From: Sulfurovum sp.
Lineage (GTDB): Bacteria; Campylobacterota; Campylobacteria; Campylobacterales; Sulfurovaceae
Direction of reading: 5' to 3'
Assembly: GCA_021159425.1 (NCBI GenBank)
Contig: JAGGRU010000325.1
Coordinates: forward strand, 1 to 5,845
Length of the DNA stretch: 5,845 nt
Made by a program: the position numbers and the translations under genes. Under the pieces are notes generated by a model. It worked only from the letters and a program-made list of their open reading frames with translations. It had not been told where the DNA came from and ran no database searches. Below, in pieces: positions 5,266 through 5,845 of this stretch (position 1 is the first letter of the stretch; every line of letters begins with the position of its first letter).

Positions 5266-5845
5266 GACTTATCCTCTATTTCTGATAGCAGTGTTTTATC
5301 TTCTTTTTCCAAATAGTTTTTCTTGGAAACAACCGTTCTACCTAACTCTTTTTCGGTCTCTTTTCTTGCATTTCCGGCAACTGATCCACCTCGTTTTGCT
5401 ACGTTTTTATTTTTACTAAAAGTATCAGGTTCTTCTTTTTTTGATATTTCAGTGGTCACCCGTTCTCCAAGCATAGTAAAGATGAGTTCCAGATCATCCA
5501 TATGATCTCGTAAATTAGCTTTAGACTCTTCGGGTAAATTTTTATGATTTTTATATTCACTTGGTGTCATCCCAAAAGTGGCTCTGGAAATCTCTGCGGT
5601 CAATATGGCAAAGTCTCTATGTTCATGTATGCCTCTTTCTCTCCACTCATCTGTAAGGTTCTGACGAATAGCAATGCCTCTGATTCTTTTGTCTATCCAC
5701 TCTTTAGGATAACCTTTTTGCTCATAGGTCTTCTTCATTCTTTCTTGAGCTAACTCTGGATTTTCTATCTCTTGTACTCTTTCATATCCGACTTTAGCTA
5801 GCCACTTTTTAAATGGTTCAGCTTTAGGAGAAGGTATAGATTGAA
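5262..5845 (-). CDS. BRO-N/DinD-like (phage antirepressor-type) protein, middle and C-terminal part; 5' end outside window
   Basis: The - strand frame is open from the window edge (first full codon at 5843) to TGA at 5264-5262, showing 193 residues. The visible sequence starts QSIPSPKAEPFKKWLAKVGYERV, the end of the BRO-N domain in this family, so the gene certainly starts beyond 5845; the ATG at 5738 is internal. The second part resembles E. coli DinD, a DNA-damage-inducible protein: EHRDFAILTAEIS, FGMTPSEYKNHKNL, NLRDHMDDLELIFTMLGERVTTEIS, then a basic tail with KRGGSVAGNARKE and VVSKKNYL. BRO-N plus DinD-like C-terminal proteins occur sporadically on phage-like and accessory segments; their biochemical role is not established. 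The last codons overlap the next ORF by ATGA and also carry that ORF's ribosome site. The two ORFs are non-overlapping portions of one protein family in the order C-terminal part first, N-terminal part second, which suggests tandem duplication with loss of the second C-terminal half. Confidence 0.82.
   Translation of the reverse strand, partial: QSIPSPKAEPFKKWLAKVGYERVQEIENPELAQERMKKTYEQKGYPKEWIDKRIRGIAIRQNLTDEWRERGIHEHRDFAILTAEISRATFGMTPSEYKNHKNLPEESKANLRDHMDDLELIFTMLGERVTTEISKKEEPDTFSKNKNVAKRGGSVAGNARKETEKELGRTVVSKKNYLEKEDKTLLSEIEDKS

Noticed and set aside
5736..5738. ATG as the start of the upstream BRO/DinD-like ORF.
   Set aside because: The same frame continues open to the window edge and encodes conserved family sequence (QSIPSPKAEPF onward), so this Met is internal.

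Overview
The window looks like a Campylobacterota (Epsilonproteobacteria) chromosome, probably a free-living Sulfurovum/Sulfurimonas-type organism. The main evidence is a surE gene overlapping a ThiF/TcdA-family gene, an arrangement I recall from Campylobacter, together with a single-polypeptide fused CcsB-CcsA cytochrome c synthetase whose heme-ligand histidines can be matched to those described for Helicobacter CcsBA. The DNA is AT-rich, with AAGGA-type ribosome sites. The genus is an inference from recall; no search was run.

Left part (1-853, + strand): the 3' end of surE (5'/3'-nucleotidase) overlaps by four bases (TTGA) a tcdA-like E1/ThiF adenylyltransferase gene. The tcdA stop codon lies inside a GTAG-headed hairpin of the REP type (850-875), which fills part of the short convergent gap before the next gene.

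Centre (918-4013, - strand): ccsBA, 1031 residues, is the heme exporter and cytochrome c heme lyase of System II maturation. It has a perfect TATAAT -10 hexamer and a good Shine-Dalgarno site of its own. Upstream of it on the same strand (4132-4827) is a small cytoplasmic protein of the FGE/SUMF1 fold that lacks one of the two catalytic cysteines of true formylglycine-generating enzymes.

Right part (4828-5845): an accessory-looking region. A gap of 177 bp holds an 88-bp imperfect palindrome made of two inverted REP-like hairpins with compensatory base changes (REPIN/BIME-like). Beyond it, on the - strand, are two overlapping ORFs of one protein family (BRO-N plus DinD-like, phage antirepressor-type). 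The upstream ORF, cut by the window edge, shows the middle and C-terminal parts. The downstream ORF is only the N-terminal BRO-N part and stops after 86 codons, so the locus looks like a tandem duplication with a truncated second copy. That second copy contains a perfect 25-bp palindrome inside its reading frame. The housekeeping genes are ordinary; the candidates for something less described are the REPIN-like element, the split/duplicated BRO-DinD locus and its coding palindrome.
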